From positions 310,001 through 374,000 of the forward strand of contig WPDH01000013.1 of NCBI GenBank assembly GCA_019137255.1: a stretch of DNA of 64,000 bases, written 5' to 3'. The position numbers were made by a program, and so were the translations under genes. Positions within the stretch are counted from its first letter, which is position 1. Every line of letters starts with the position of its first letter. Under the pieces are notes generated by a model that was not told where the DNA came from, did no database searches, and saw nothing but the letters and a program-made list of their open reading frames with translations. The stretch is from Corinectria fuckeliana. Taxonomy: Eukaryota > Ascomycota > Sordariomycetes > Hypocreales > Nectriaceae. Below, one piece after another: positions 1-10,664 of the stretch.

Positions 1-2035
1 TGGGGAAAATGAGTTGCTCGTTGTCGACACGGATGACCCGCCTTTTGCGAAACTGGTGTATCGACCGCATGCAGAAACCCTCGAAGTCGACCCTGAGAGC
101 CCTACAGACGTGGCAAGTCGTCCATTGTCTCTTCCCAGAGGGCCCAACAGCCCAGAACAGGAGTTCAGGAGGTACCTTGGGTCACACCTCGACGACAGAC
201 TTGACTCAATAGTCCCGGAAGCCACGGCGGACCAAGATGAAGCCAGGAAGGCAACTTCGTATCGCCGAGACGACTTTCCTATCGACATTTCTCAGAAGAA
301 CACACAGGAACCGCTCTCTGTGCATACTCCATCAGCACCGAGCCCAACACCCCATGACATTCGCCCGCGGCTCCCGATGCAGTCTGTCGAATCTGCAACC
401 CATCAATACTTTGACTCTGACTCATTCAACTCCTCTCGCGGTGCGACTTTCTTTGGCGAGAATACTCACAATCAACGCCCGGACACGGATGCAAATACGA
501 TTACTCGCCGGCTGGGTACTCATCGCAGTGTTTCCCCTTCTAACAGTTCTGAGTCGTACTTGTCCGAATTCTCAGGGACAGCTTCCAAGAACTATGCGGT
601 GGCATATGGCCACCACGAGCCCCTGGAAACGGAAGTTCCACGGATGCTAGGGCCAGACGATGCCCATGAGAGACCTAATGGAGATGAGAAACGACACAGC
701 ATACGATCTGATGTCTCCGTGTGGAATAACCAACCTGGGAGACCGCGCACCATGTCAGCGGTCCCGACTCCACCGCAGGAAACGAAGCCGCAAAGTGCTG
801 TTCAAGCTCCTGTTCCAGGTCGAGAGACAGTCCCTCACTCTAGAACATCAAAAGCATCTGGAAGCCGTCACCCAGAGTCCGAAAAGTCCCGCCACGAGAA
901 CCTGTCTCGTAAGGCGAACCGGGCTAATACTAAAAAGCCCAGCGTTTCGGACTTAAAAGCTGGTCTCAAGAGGCTTGAGGAACTGGAACGGCGATCAGAT
1001 TCAACCCAGGAGCCTTTGATTCGGTTCCTGGAGGATAGGAGCGATGACCCTGCCGGTAAACTTGCAGTCCGAGATGGCAAGTCTGCAAACATCGGCCAAC
1101 TACGAACAGACACGGGCTTGGTGCACTCCCACCACGAGCGAGCACTATCGGGCAACTCTATCCCCATCGCCATGGATCCTGGTGTTTGGAGCAACATGGC
1201 CCTACCCGCCTCAGCATCGCCCTCGGAACGACAGCCTCCAGGAAAGGTGCCGAGCGACCACCCTATTCTGCAGCCTGCATCACGCAGCCGCATTGACAAG
1301 AGAGACGCCTCGACACAGCGTCGCGAAGCCGAGAAAGGCCCGCTGCCGAACTCCAACGTGAATGGCCACCGTTCCGGATCTGTTACGCAAGCAAGCCACG
1401 AGGGCCGAGCAACTAGTAGGGGACGACCAAGATCGTCCAAACCAAGCGAAAGCCAACAGATGCAGTCTCAACCAGGTCGCGAGTCGCGGACCAACTCTCG
1501 CAGAAACCAGAAGCCGTCACAGTCCGATATTGACCTTTCCCAGTTTAGGCTGATTGAGGACTACCCGTCGCGGAACTGTCCGTTGCATGGGTCCCGGTCT
1601 CATTCGAGGGCACGGCATGGGCACTCGTCCTCTCGCCACAGGGCCCCGGCAACTGGACGGACGCAGGCGCCTCCCTCGCGTCAGGGAACTGGCAGCCGCC
1701 CGGCCGTGCAGAACACCCCAGCATCCGCGGTTCCGAGAGCACTGTACGGGGAGAGGACGGCGTCAAGGTCGACGACGGACCTGTCGAAGCCAGTCAAAGC
1801 CGCAGAGCCGGCGGCACCGCGCGTCACGCATGGATGTAGCGACTCAGTCGATACCATGACATCCAGCAGCTCGACCTTGACCCCGGGCCAGGAAGAGCCG
1901 AAGACCCCTGTCGCAATGGTACTCGAGTTGGACGATGCTCGTCGGATGGCCAAGATGTTCCTACCTCCCCTCAAATTTGTTGAGAAGGGAGACGACGCTT
2001 CTTACACGGCAAGACCTAAGAGTGCTATTTGGTAG
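1..2035 (+). CDS. Ser/Pro/Arg-rich protein of unknown function, 5'-truncated
   Basis: The frame is open from the window edge (first full codon at base 2) to a TAG at 2033-2035, giving about 677 residues of the C-terminal part. The first in-frame codons are not ATG, so the true start lies outside the window. The protein is low in complexity and rich in Ser, Pro, Arg, Gln and charged residues, with many SRS/SHS/RTNSR-type runs that look disordered and phosphorylatable. A few stretches look less random: a Lys/Leu/Glu-rich helix-like segment (LKAGLKRLEELERR), FRLIEDYPSRNCPLHG, and a C-terminal segment with VLELDDARRMAKMFLPPLKF. No enzyme motif, signal peptide or membrane span is visible, and I do not recognise the family. 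Absence of stops over 2 kb next to short shadow frames supports it being real. Confidence 0.72.
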   Translation, partial: GENELLVVDTDDPPFAKLVYRPHAETLEVDPESPTDVASRPLSLPRGPNSPEQEFRRYLGSHLDDRLDSIVPEATADQDEARKATSYRRDDFPIDISQKNTQEPLSVHTPSAPSPTPHDIRPRLPMQSVESATHQYFDSDSFNSSRGATFFGENTHNQRPDTDANTITRRLGTHRSVSPSNSSESYLSEFSGTASKNYAVAYGHHEPLETEVPRMLGPDDAHERPNGDEKRHSIRSDVSVWNNQPGRPRTMSAVPTPPQETKPQSAVQAPVPGRETVPHSRTSKASGSRHPESEKSRHENLSRKANRANTKKPSVSDLKAGLKRLEELERRSDSTQEPLIRFLEDRSDDPAGKLAVRDGKSANIGQLRTDTGLVHSHHERALSGNSIPIAMDPGVWSNMALPASASPSERQPPGKVPSDHPILQPASRSRIDKRDASTQRREAEKGPLPNSNVNGHRSGSVTQASHEGRATSRGRPRSSKPSESQQMQSQPGRESRTNSRRNQKPSQSDIDLSQFRLIEDYPSRNCPLHGSRSHSRARHGHSSSRHRAPATGRTQAPPSRQGTGSRPAVQNTPASAVPRALYGERTASRSTTDLSKPVKAAEPAAPRVTHGCSDSVDTMTSSSSTLTPGQEEPKTPVAMVLELDDARRMAKMFLPPLKFVEKGDDASYTARPKSAIW

Positions 2036-4225
2036 AGAACTTTTACGATTTACTTGAAGATGAATATGTGATGATATTACTGCTCGCTATTACGTTGTTT
2101 TCTTGTTTATCGAAACTCGGCGAAGAGCTTGGCCGCAATTTCTTGACCGTTTCTTTCACAGCAGAGGTGGAGTTGAGAATCGTCATGGGACAAGGGCATA
2201 GATTGCCTCCGGGACCAGGGACTGCACGGTTGGTCAGGGTCACGGCCACAATCACATTCACAGGGTTAAGGCTAGTATGTGGAGTCCAGGGTAAAGGAAG
2301 GATGGATTGCGGCTCTCCGGTAGCGAAGGGTGCGTTCTTGGGGTTGCCTACATGCCTCATCAGAGGCATGTAATAGCGAGGTGTTGGTGATGGCCGTATG
2401 TTAGACATGGGCGTGCATAAACACGACGCATGATTACGTTCACCGTACTTACGCTTTGGTGTGACGATGTCCGATGTAACAATGTGAGCGGCACGGGCAG
2501 TTTAGATGAAGGGTTTGGAACGCATCGGCAAAGCAAGGCGCTTAAGGAGTAATTACTTCATACAGATGGCTTGCTTGGGTGATGATGAAGCGAAGAGTGG
2601 ATGAGGTGGGACGAGGTGTGACGTGATGGTGATGTTGAGTTACGGGCGTCTAACTGCCGTATGGGACGATATGAGCCGCGGCTCACCTGGATATATGCGC
2701 GTAGACGCCTGGGAAGCAATGAATGGTACGAGAAAGGTCGACATTGATGGAATGCCGAGAGCTCATTCGTGGGGGCCATTTTTGGTCTGGAAGAATGGTA
2801 TGTTTGTGAAGGCCAGCAAGCAGCGTTGTTGGAAGGCCTCTAATATCCGTTGGCGCCCGGATAGGCCCGAAGGGTACGGGGAGGGAGGGGAGGGAGGGAG
2901 ATGGTGGGCAGATTCGCGTGGCAGATGGGCGGGAGTTGGTTGAGGGAGTGAAGAAATCGGGTATTGATGCTAGTTCTATGTAGGTTGGGTTGGGTGTTGG
3001 AGGTGATGACTTCTGGTCTGGTGTAGTCTAGGGGGTTGCGCGAGATGAACCCTGGCGCTTGAGGCCGTGTCGTCCTGTAGATTGGCGCCCGGAGAGTCGG
3101 AGCAGGACGCCGGGGTCCAATGGCGGGGCGGGAGCAGGGGTTCCTTGGGGGATCTGGCTGGAAGAATGGATCCATCTGCGTATGTCACTCGTCTGTGCAA
3201 CTTTGCTGTGGGCTTTCAACGAGTACGAAGTACGAAGCAGATCGTTGGTGCGCCTCGTAAAAGCGCAGACATCCATGCAGGCGACAGGGGGGAGGTTTCC
3301 AGGTTGCATCCTGAATGCAGGCAGGCGGTCTGTTGGCGGTTGTGAGTGGTTGGAGGCCGGGCAGTGAAGGCTCACCCCCCCGCTGTTTGGGGGCCAGTTG
3401 GCTCCAGGTCACTAAAAGGGGGAAGGCCTGCAACCACTAAACCCGGGCGCTCAAGCCCCCGTGCCGTCCATGAATCCCAGCCCCTCCCGTGCCGTCCGTC
3501 CTCCCCAGCAACCCGGCGCCAGACTGGACCGGGAACCATGGCCCTTCCGCCATTTCCTTTTAGGCGCTTTCTTTCGTGTGTGTTCTTTACTAGAAGTGGT
3601 GTGTTGGCTGGCCCCGGAATCACACCAGGCTTGTGTTAGTAGTTGTGTTAGTAGTGTATCTATCGATCTATCCCCCCCTGGTGAGACCGGATCCCTCCTC
3701 GTCCGGTACCTCGTCCTTTCCCCCATCACACAATCACACACACAATCACACATCACCAACCGACCTGCAGCATCTTGACTTGCATCCTCGTCCTGCGTCA
3801 AGACCTGCGTCAAGACCTGCACCCGTCGTCACCTGAGAGAGAGAAAGAACGCGAGCCCACTGTCACCCCCCGGCCACAAACATCAATATCCCTCCCCGCC
3901 TCCGCTTCCACCTCCACCTTCATCCAGCCTTGACCTTCTTATATCGCCGCCCTCGGCCCCCATTCTTCCTGTTTGATCAGAAATCTTTGCTTCTGCCGTT
4001 AGCCCCCTCGTCCACTTCGCCCTTTCGACGCCGCCGTCGTAAAACCAAAAGAAAAGCCGCCTTCCCCGCGGTTATGTAGCACGGTTACATAGGCCGGACC
4101 TGCAACCCCCCCTCCCTAGACTCGCTCGGGCTTGAGACAGCCTCTCCCACATTACGAATACTTTTGTTCCTCGACACAAACCCTCAATCAATTTGCCACT
4201 TCGTACCTAGCCGCCCACGTCTACC
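2036..4225. other. Intergenic, no gene seen; 5' flank of the cysteine-rich membrane protein
   Basis: Only short overlapping frames of low quality occur here. The last ~600 bases are C/T-rich with pyrimidine runs and CA repeats, typical of a filamentous-fungal promoter and 5' leader for the gene starting at 4226. Confidence 0.5.
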
Positions 4226-5771
4226 ATGCGCCTCATAACCAGCTTCGCCGCCGTCTCAGGCCTGGCCCTGCCCGCTGCCAACGCCATCCTGGTTGCTCCC
4301 AGTTCGCCCTGCTCCAGCGACTGCGGCAACGTCCTCGACGCCACGAGCCCCGACGACATCGTCTGCTCCCAGAACAGCTACAGCAGCGGCGCCGGCCAGG
4401 TCTTTGAGGGTTGCGTCGAGTGCGAGATCTCCAGCGACTACTCCAACGACGGAGAGACCGACCAACAGTGGATGCTCTGTATGTTCCCTCTTCTGCTAAC
4501 GCAGCGGGATCCGCCATTCTAACGAGAGCTCCATCTAGATAATGTGAGATACGCCGTGTCCTACTGTCTCTTTGGGACTCCCGACAACAGTGATGTCATT
4601 ACCACTCCATGTATCACAACGTACGTATCACCACCACCTTTTGTTCTCTCTCGGTGATGGATGTCCGTGTACTTACTCTTCACAGCAAAGCATGCGGTCC
4701 CTTCAAGGACGCCATTGAGTTCAAGAACATGTCCTCCGACGTCGATAGCTACGACTACTGCACGCTGTGGCCCCTCACCGACACCTCCGACCTCGAAGGT
4801 TGCAAGGAGTGTTTGAAAGCCGGCAACCAAGATTTCCTGGCAAACTGTCAGTCCGCTCTCCAGACTCTTTACTGATTATCTCATTGCTAACACATCCCTC
4901 AGTCGTGACTGTTCTCCAAGCCGGATGCGAACAGCAACCCGCGACGGGCGTTACAGTCGGTATCGAAGGCTCCGTGTTTTCCACCCAAGTCGTCAACGTC
5001 ACCGACCCGTCGCCCGTCGCCTCCGTCAACCCGGAATGGTTCGACGACGGCCCCATCAGCCTGGGCGCCAAGGTCGGCATCGCCATCGGAGGCCTCGTCT
5101 TCGTCCTCGCCGTCCTCGGCTGCGGCATCGTCTGGAACGGGAAGCGCCGCCGAAGAGCCTTCCTCCGCGACCTCGAGACCAAGCACGGCCACGACGGCTG
5201 GCCCTCGCCTCACCCGATGACGGCGAGAGAGATGCACGAAGCGCACCACGAGGCGCACCACGAGGCCCTCGCCAACGCGACGCCCCTCAGCCAGCGGCCC
5301 CTGCGCGGCTGGGACGACTCCCCCATGAGCGCCACCACCACCGAGAAGACGTACCCGCGATACTTCTCGCCCTACTCCTCGCAGTACAACAGCCCCGTCA
5401 GCGCCCAGGACGGCGGCCCGAGCATGCAGTGGCCGGGCGCCACGCTCGCCGCCCACTCGCCCGCCGCCGCCTTCGCCCTCAACGCCGAGCTCAGCAGCCA
5501 GTGGGACCCGAGCCCCGCGGACGCGGACGCGCACCGCCGGCAGGGCAGCGCCGAGATGTACGAGATGCACGAGGTTGACAGCGCCGGAACCGGAGCCGGC
5601 GCCGAGGACACGAGCTTCAAGGCGCGGATGCAGGCGCGGCAAGCCACAGCCGCGGAACCCGGCGAGCCTCCGGTGATGCTGGGCCACCCTGGGTACGGGA
5701 GGAGCGAGAACAGCCCGCCGAGGACGTACCACGTGCATGAAGAGGATGCAACATCTGGGTCGTCGGCTTGA
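4226..5771 (+). CDS. Cysteine-rich single-pass membrane protein (copy A of a pair)
   Basis: Four exons: 4226-4478, 4539-4620, 4686-4846, 4903-5771, spliced to 454 residues. All introns have GT...AG ends and the summed length keeps frame. The order is: signal peptide (about residues 1-20, ending AANA), an outer domain with 12 cysteines, a short linker, one membrane span (GAKVGIAIGGLVFVLAVLGC), an RRRR stop-transfer cluster, and a long disordered inner tail with EAHHEAHHEA repeats and many Ser/Pro/Tyr. The outer domain shares a clear pattern with the gene at 17036: CxxxC, CxxC, a YCxFG core, PC...ACGP, YDYC, CxxC and GCEQQPA. Function is unknown; the layout suggests a cell-surface sensor, adhesin or wall-anchored receptor, but no ligand or enzyme motif is seen. 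The first exon border was set by aligning to the paralog (L-Y-N across the splice). Confidence 0.88.
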
Positions 5772-6743
5772 GAGGGGGGATATCTTGTCATGTTTGATGT
5801 TGGGTCGGTTCATTTGCTTGTTTATTTGTCGTTGTTGTCTGTGCCACCTGATGAATCCCTCGAGATTCTGGGGCAAAGTCGAGCATGGCGTTTGGAGTCA
5901 GAAGTTTACAGTCTACATGAAGTCCCAGCGCTTGCTCAGCGTGATGAAATGATACGAGTAACGATTTGAGTCAAGTCAAGGTTGGATGGGTGAAGTTTAG
6001 TAAAGTCGAGGAGAATTAAGGGAGGTTAGATTTGACAGGTCATCTAAGTAACGGCTATTCTCATTATGTAGCATACAATAATTTCAGTTGTACTTCTCCG
6101 AGCTGTACCTAGTCCTTACATTGGTTTGTTCTATTGAGCCAAGGGCACGAATTTCCTCAGTCACCACTTGAGTCAAGTTCGAGTCCAAGTTCATATTAAA
6201 TCTGCTCGACTTGCTTTAACCATGCACCGCAGTTACGTGCATGCGATCCCGGTCGTCTGCCGTGTCTTGCACGTGGGTAAAGGCAGTGCCAGCTGCGAAG
6301 TCCTCAGGCGAGAATACCGCTGCGGTAACTGGAAGCAATTAGATAACTGTGAGTACATAGGTACCTAGTCTATTCGTACAGGTGCGCTAAACACAAGCAG
6401 CCCCTGCAAAGGGCATCAGGCTAAACGGCTTCTAGTCTAGCTCCTCATCCGCCCTTGCTCCTCGATAGCGGAGCCTTTACTATGCAAGGCCAATAACACG
6501 ACATGGGCTTCACCAAGGTAGAATTAGGTCTTACTGTACTTGCTTCGTTGGCCAAGGTCTTTGACTGTTTCAATTATCTATCTCAATTATCTATCTAGAC
6601 CATTCTTCTCTCGGGGGCTTAACAGAGAGTCTGACAAATTCTCAATCCGATTCAGCGTTCATGCGTCTTTACATCCTCATCTACCTCTCTTGGCCCTTAT
6701 CGTGACTCGGTGACTCTCCAAAGAGCTACTCAGACAGCCCGCC
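5772..6743. other. Intergenic, no gene seen
   Basis: This stretch holds the 3' flank of the membrane protein and the 5' flank of the glycosyltransferase. It is relatively AT-rich with short frames only. A doubled ATTATCTATCT element lies near 6575-6598, and pyrimidine-rich sequence leads to the ATG at 6744. No RNA gene is recognised. Confidence 0.45.
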
Positions 6744-8373
6744 ATGGCAGCACAAAAGATCCTCATGGTCACGGCCTCGGAGCTGGGCCATGCGAACGTC
6801 TTCCTCGCCACGGCCCAGGCGCTCCTAGAACAGGCCCCGAATGCCGAACTTCATCTCGCGTCCTTTGCAGCTCTCAAGCCCACCATCGACGAGGCCTTTG
6901 CCCACATCAAAGACGCCAATGTCACCTTTCATCTCCTCCCAGGGCCTCCCGTGACCGAGTGCATCAACCGAGACCCCGATCCGGCCAACCGCATGCTGTC
7001 CACGGCGCTGCTCAAGCCCGGGTTTAGGAACACGCCGGCCGCGACGAGGTTCTTCCTCACGCGCATCTTCCTCTCGTGGACCGTCGACGAGTACGTCGCC
7101 ATCTTCAACGAGACCAATTCGCTCATCGAGTCTCTCGCCCCCAGCGTCTTCGTTGTCGACGGCTTGCTCTCCCCGGTCTTGACGGCGGCCAAGAACCATC
7201 ACGCTCAGGTAAACACCAAAGGCGAGGTCCCGACACCCTTCAAGCTGGTTCTCCTTTCGCCCAACTCCATCAAAGACTTGGCACACCATCTCGAACCCCC
7301 CAAGAACCTCATCACCAAATGGCCTCTGACCGGCGCCGCTATGCTTATGCCGATCCCCTGGTATCTCGTTCCCTTGAACTTCTACTTTTTGCTCCGCTTG
7401 ATCTTCACCCTCGTCACGGACAAGTATGTGCCCACCATGGTGGCATCCATCCGTGCCAAGACGGGCCTGCCGGAATTGGAGGTTTCCACCTTCGCCAGCA
7501 TTGTTCAAGACGGGCTGAAGGAAATCGACTTTGTGCTGCTTTCTTCGCGCCTCGAGGTAGACTTCCCAACCCTGGATCTCACCAACATGCCGCGCGCGTA
7601 CACGGACAAGCTCATCGGCTGCGGACCTATCCTGCGTGCCGCGGCACCTCTCACTGAGAGCGATGCGCCGCTCGCGAAATGGATCAAGGGCGGGCCGGTG
7701 GTGACGATCAACCTGGGTACAGTCTGTCAGGCGTCTGAGGACGAGGCCGTGGAGATGGCCAAGGCCTTGCGGCAGTTGCTGGACGAGGGCGCGAGACGAG
7801 GAGGTACCTGGAACGAGATGCGCATCCTGTGGAAGCTGAAGAAGGACCCTACCCGAGGGCCCGAGTATCACACGGGCCCGGGAGAGGCGACGTTTGACGT
7901 CCTCGGAAAGGAGATCGAGGCCGACCGAGTCCGGATTGTGGATTGGATCGTGGCCGAGCCGAATTCGATCCTCAACACCGGCGATGTAGTCTGCTCCGTG
8001 ACGCACGGTGGCGCCAGCTCATTCTTCGACGCCTTGACGTGAGATCCTCCCCCAGTGCCCTTGACGAGACCCGCAGATACTAACCGAGTGTAGGGCTGGC
8101 GTGCCGCAGGTTGTCCTCCCCGTCTGGGCCGACACCTTTGACTACGCGAACCGGGCGGAGATGCTCGGCATCGGCCGCTGGGGCAACGTGAAGGGCTGTC
8201 CCAGGTGGACCGCGTCGGAGCTGGCCCCGGTCTTGGTTGACGTTGTCTTTGACCGCAACGCCGAGTTTGCAGCCAGGTCTAGGGTGTTGGCGGAGGTATG
8301 TCGGCAGGACGGCGGTGGTAGGAACGTCGCTGCGAGGAAGATTGTCGAGAGTATCGAGACGCCGAGGGGCTGA
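6744..8373 (+). CDS. Family 1 (UGT-like) glycosyltransferase
   Basis: Two exons, 6744-8038 and 8094-8373, joined across a 55-base intron with an ACTAAC branch site, give 524 residues. The product is expected to move a sugar from a UDP-sugar to a small acceptor such as a sterol, phenolic or secondary metabolite. The C-terminal half shows the donor-binding signature: THGGASSFFDAL (His421) running across the splice into AGVPQVVLPVWADTFDYANRAEMLGIG. The N-terminus ILMVTASELGHANVFLATAQAL fits the first Rossmann strand and helix, with His in the catalytic-base region. Residues about 195-230 are very hydrophobic (LMPIPWYLVPLNFYFLLRLIF) and may touch a membrane. There is no signal peptide, so it probably acts in the cytosol. 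The acceptor cannot be read from sequence. It lies 970 bases from a surface-protein gene and 220 bases from a dead gene, but no biosynthetic cluster is evident. Confidence 0.9.
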
Positions 8374-8593
8374 CGTACATGACTCTTTATGAAAATAAGA
8401 TTTCATAAGAGAAGATTTTGGATACAAGTAGAGAGCGAAGTAGTTGGATACAGGTATACGACGTTTGGCATTTCGTTTCTAAGTACTAGGAAAGGTAAGT
8501 AAACCATCGTATAGTGATCGGGCCTCAAGATACACGAACAATTCATAATGACATTAAAAACCACCGCATATGACCATTGCCCCAAGGCAGCAA

Positions 8594-9475
8594 CTATTCA
8601 GAGTACAGGCATCCTCGGTATCGTTTATACTCCCGATCTTGCGCCCGCAACATGCTTCGCAAGGCTCAAACATCCCTCAACCTGCCATCTACTGTGTCTT
8701 CTGGGAGAGGATTGCGTTCCCGTACATTGCGGTAGATGCAAAGCTCTTCAATCGGCTCCTCTGGGTCTTCCCGGGTCTCATTCCTCTTGTCGCTAATAAT
8801 CGGAAGAAAGTTTGGACCGGGGCTTTCTGATGTCAAGAATCTCAAAGTCTCTTGGCCTTGTTCATCAAAAAGCTAGAAGCGTCGATAGGTCACCTCCTCT
8901 CTGTCAGGATGGAGCCAAAGAGAGTCTAGTTGGGCGTCTCGACAACTTTTCGGGTCGCGCCGATCAAACAATACAACGCCACCGAAGATCTGTGACTCGA
9001 CTCAGAGCCCAGCGATACCGGCCACACCATTAAAATACTGTTCGTGATCTGCATACCAATGGTGGCGAAATAGAGCAACCTTCCGGAAGAACTCCCACCA
9101 CACATCGTCTTTGGGCGGGACCCATTGAGCGAGGCTATCATCAGAGTGGAACATCGGCCAAGCTTAAATAGTTAAACAGCATCTCCGTGAACTGCTACTG
9201 CTACCATCTCAACTAGCCGTATATTGAGGGCCCTGGATCCGGGAGATGTATCTTGGCAGCCAGACACAAGCTAGAAAGATTGCCAGGTCACATATTCTCT
9301 AAATACCTGCCTGTCTGCATATAAGAGGCCGGCTTGCCGTTGCATCCATTCGCAACGAAACAGGATGCAGATATCGCGAAACTCATGTATCCTTTGCAAC
9401 ACTGAGACAAAGTTCCTCGTGTGCATCTAGCAGCGGGTGCTCATTATGGTAGTTGTGCATTTGCAGCGTCTTGGA
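8594..9475 (-). pseudogene. Decayed minus-strand gene of unknown family
   Basis: Reading the minus strand from 9154 to 8594 gives one continuous frame of 187 codons with only three internal stops, at 9002-9004 (TGA), 8873-8875 (TAG) and 8666-8668 (TGA), before a final TAG. The translation is protein-like throughout, with stretches such as DDVWWEFFRKVALFRHHWYADHEQY, IFGGVVLFDRRDP and HPDREEVTYRRF (each written in part), and a charged EDPEEPIEE segment. Each stop can come from a single transition (CGA, CAG or TGG codons). Upstream, in shifted frames, more coding-like text appears (HNEHPLLDAHEELCLSVAKD near 9475-9400, then EWMQRQAGLLYADRQVFREY), interrupted by frameshifts and stops. I take this as a dead gene with point and indel damage, possibly from RIP-type mutation. 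The family is not identified. Confidence 0.6.
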
Positions 9476-9649
9476 CTACATCGGCAAGAAGTAGGCCATC
9501 AATAATTTAAGCGTAGATTAAGTCTACAATTTCCGTAGAAACAATGTTCCACATCGCACGGCGAAAGACGTTGAGGTTTGGACCTCCCAAGCTCTGACTG
9601 ATAGTTACCGTTGGTGCTGCACTATCTGAGGCAAGCTCAGTCGAGTTTG

Positions 9650-10243
9650 TCATAGCCTTTGTCTTCCGATAGTACGTGGACCTTGAAAAATACCTTGGCG
9701 GGGATTTACCTCCAGAATTATGAAACGATGTTGATGAGCGGCTGAAATGAATGTGACTCGCAGGGTAGGACAGTGGTGATCACGAATGGCCTCCTGACCT
9801 GAGGCACCAATAGTTCTTCGTTAACGGCGTACATTCTCCATCTTCCATGTCAGGGTTGTAGACTTTGCAAAAAATCAGCTGAACTCATGTACAGACTTTT
9901 GAGATATCCCGACATCTAATGATCCTGAGAGAGGTCGATTGTACAAGTATTGTAAGCTTTTGCTTAGTTGCGAGTTGTCGCAACTCTGAGTACCCCACAA
10001 CGGTAACACGGCCTCACCGCGTTCGAATGATATAGCTTCGAAGACTGAGAATCATGCTAGAACTAAGGATAGCTTCCGGAAGGTCCACTTCTTGTTGGTA
10101 AAAGCAACCAAGTTGTTGACAGCTTTGTTGCGGACCACAAGATGGGAACCTGCAAAGTCGTTAAAGCGATATGGTACAAGTCGTTTGAGTGAGAAAGCTT
10201 GACGACTTAGGAGCTCGAATGCTATTTGAACGAAGAATGGCAA
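9650..10243 (-). pseudogene. Possible second decayed minus-strand frame
   Basis: A single minus-strand frame of 198 codons runs from 10243 to the stop at 9650-9652 with three internal stops, one of them at 10052-10054. Parts read like protein (FELLSRQAFSLKRLVPYRF, SHLVVRNKAVNNLVAF), but no family is recognised. A further short frame ending in FRRAMWNIVSTEIVDLIYA follows in another phase. Fewer stops than chance and the position beside the clearer dead gene suggest decay of a neighbouring or the same locus; this is weak evidence. Confidence 0.28.
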
Positions 10244-10664
10244 TTTCTAGGATAGCGTACGACGAGAAAGGGATACCCAAGATCGATGGTTAAGATCAGA
10301 GTTGGGCATAGACAACCCTTGATTGACCAATAGAACCCCATCTGCCAGTGTGCTCTAGTTGTGGCTGATAGCGGTGCATCATTGAGCAGATCCCCTGTGG
10401 CTGGTGTATGTGGCGCACGGGGCCCATTTCCCCGATGCGGCTTAGCGCTTAATTGGCGCCACAAGCGGCTCGAGCTTTCCGCTGTTTCTGCATTTGCCCC
10501 CACACATGGCAAGAAAAAAAAATTGGAAGCTTTCCAACCACCACAACCGGGCAGACTACGAAGGAATCACGACCACCTCCGTCTCTTCCCTCGTCAAAAG
10601 CACCCACCTGCTTTGGCCCGGTATATTATCAGAAGCCGCAAAAGGACGCCCTGACCTGCCCAGC
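10244..10664. other. CBF5 5' flank
   Basis: No separate gene is seen. The sequence is open in the CBF5 frame back to an ATG at 10506, but the encoded residues do not resemble the start of the enzyme family, so I treat it as leader or promoter. An A9 run and a TTGGAAGCTTTCCAA palindrome lie at about 10513-10537. Confidence 0.4.

Noticed and set aside
4899..5876. Long minus-strand frame of 325 codons opposite the cysteine-rich protein
   Set aside because: It is a shadow caused by GC-rich third positions of the real gene; its translation is Arg/Val/Gly-rich with no motif.
6825..8006. Minus-strand frame of 393 codons opposite the glycosyltransferase
   Set aside because: Same shadow effect; the plus strand has clear family motifs.
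10506..10664. In-frame N-terminal extension of CBF5
   Set aside because: An ATG at 10506 is in frame, but the 53 added residues do not resemble any CBF5 N-terminus and the ATG at 10665 matches family length.
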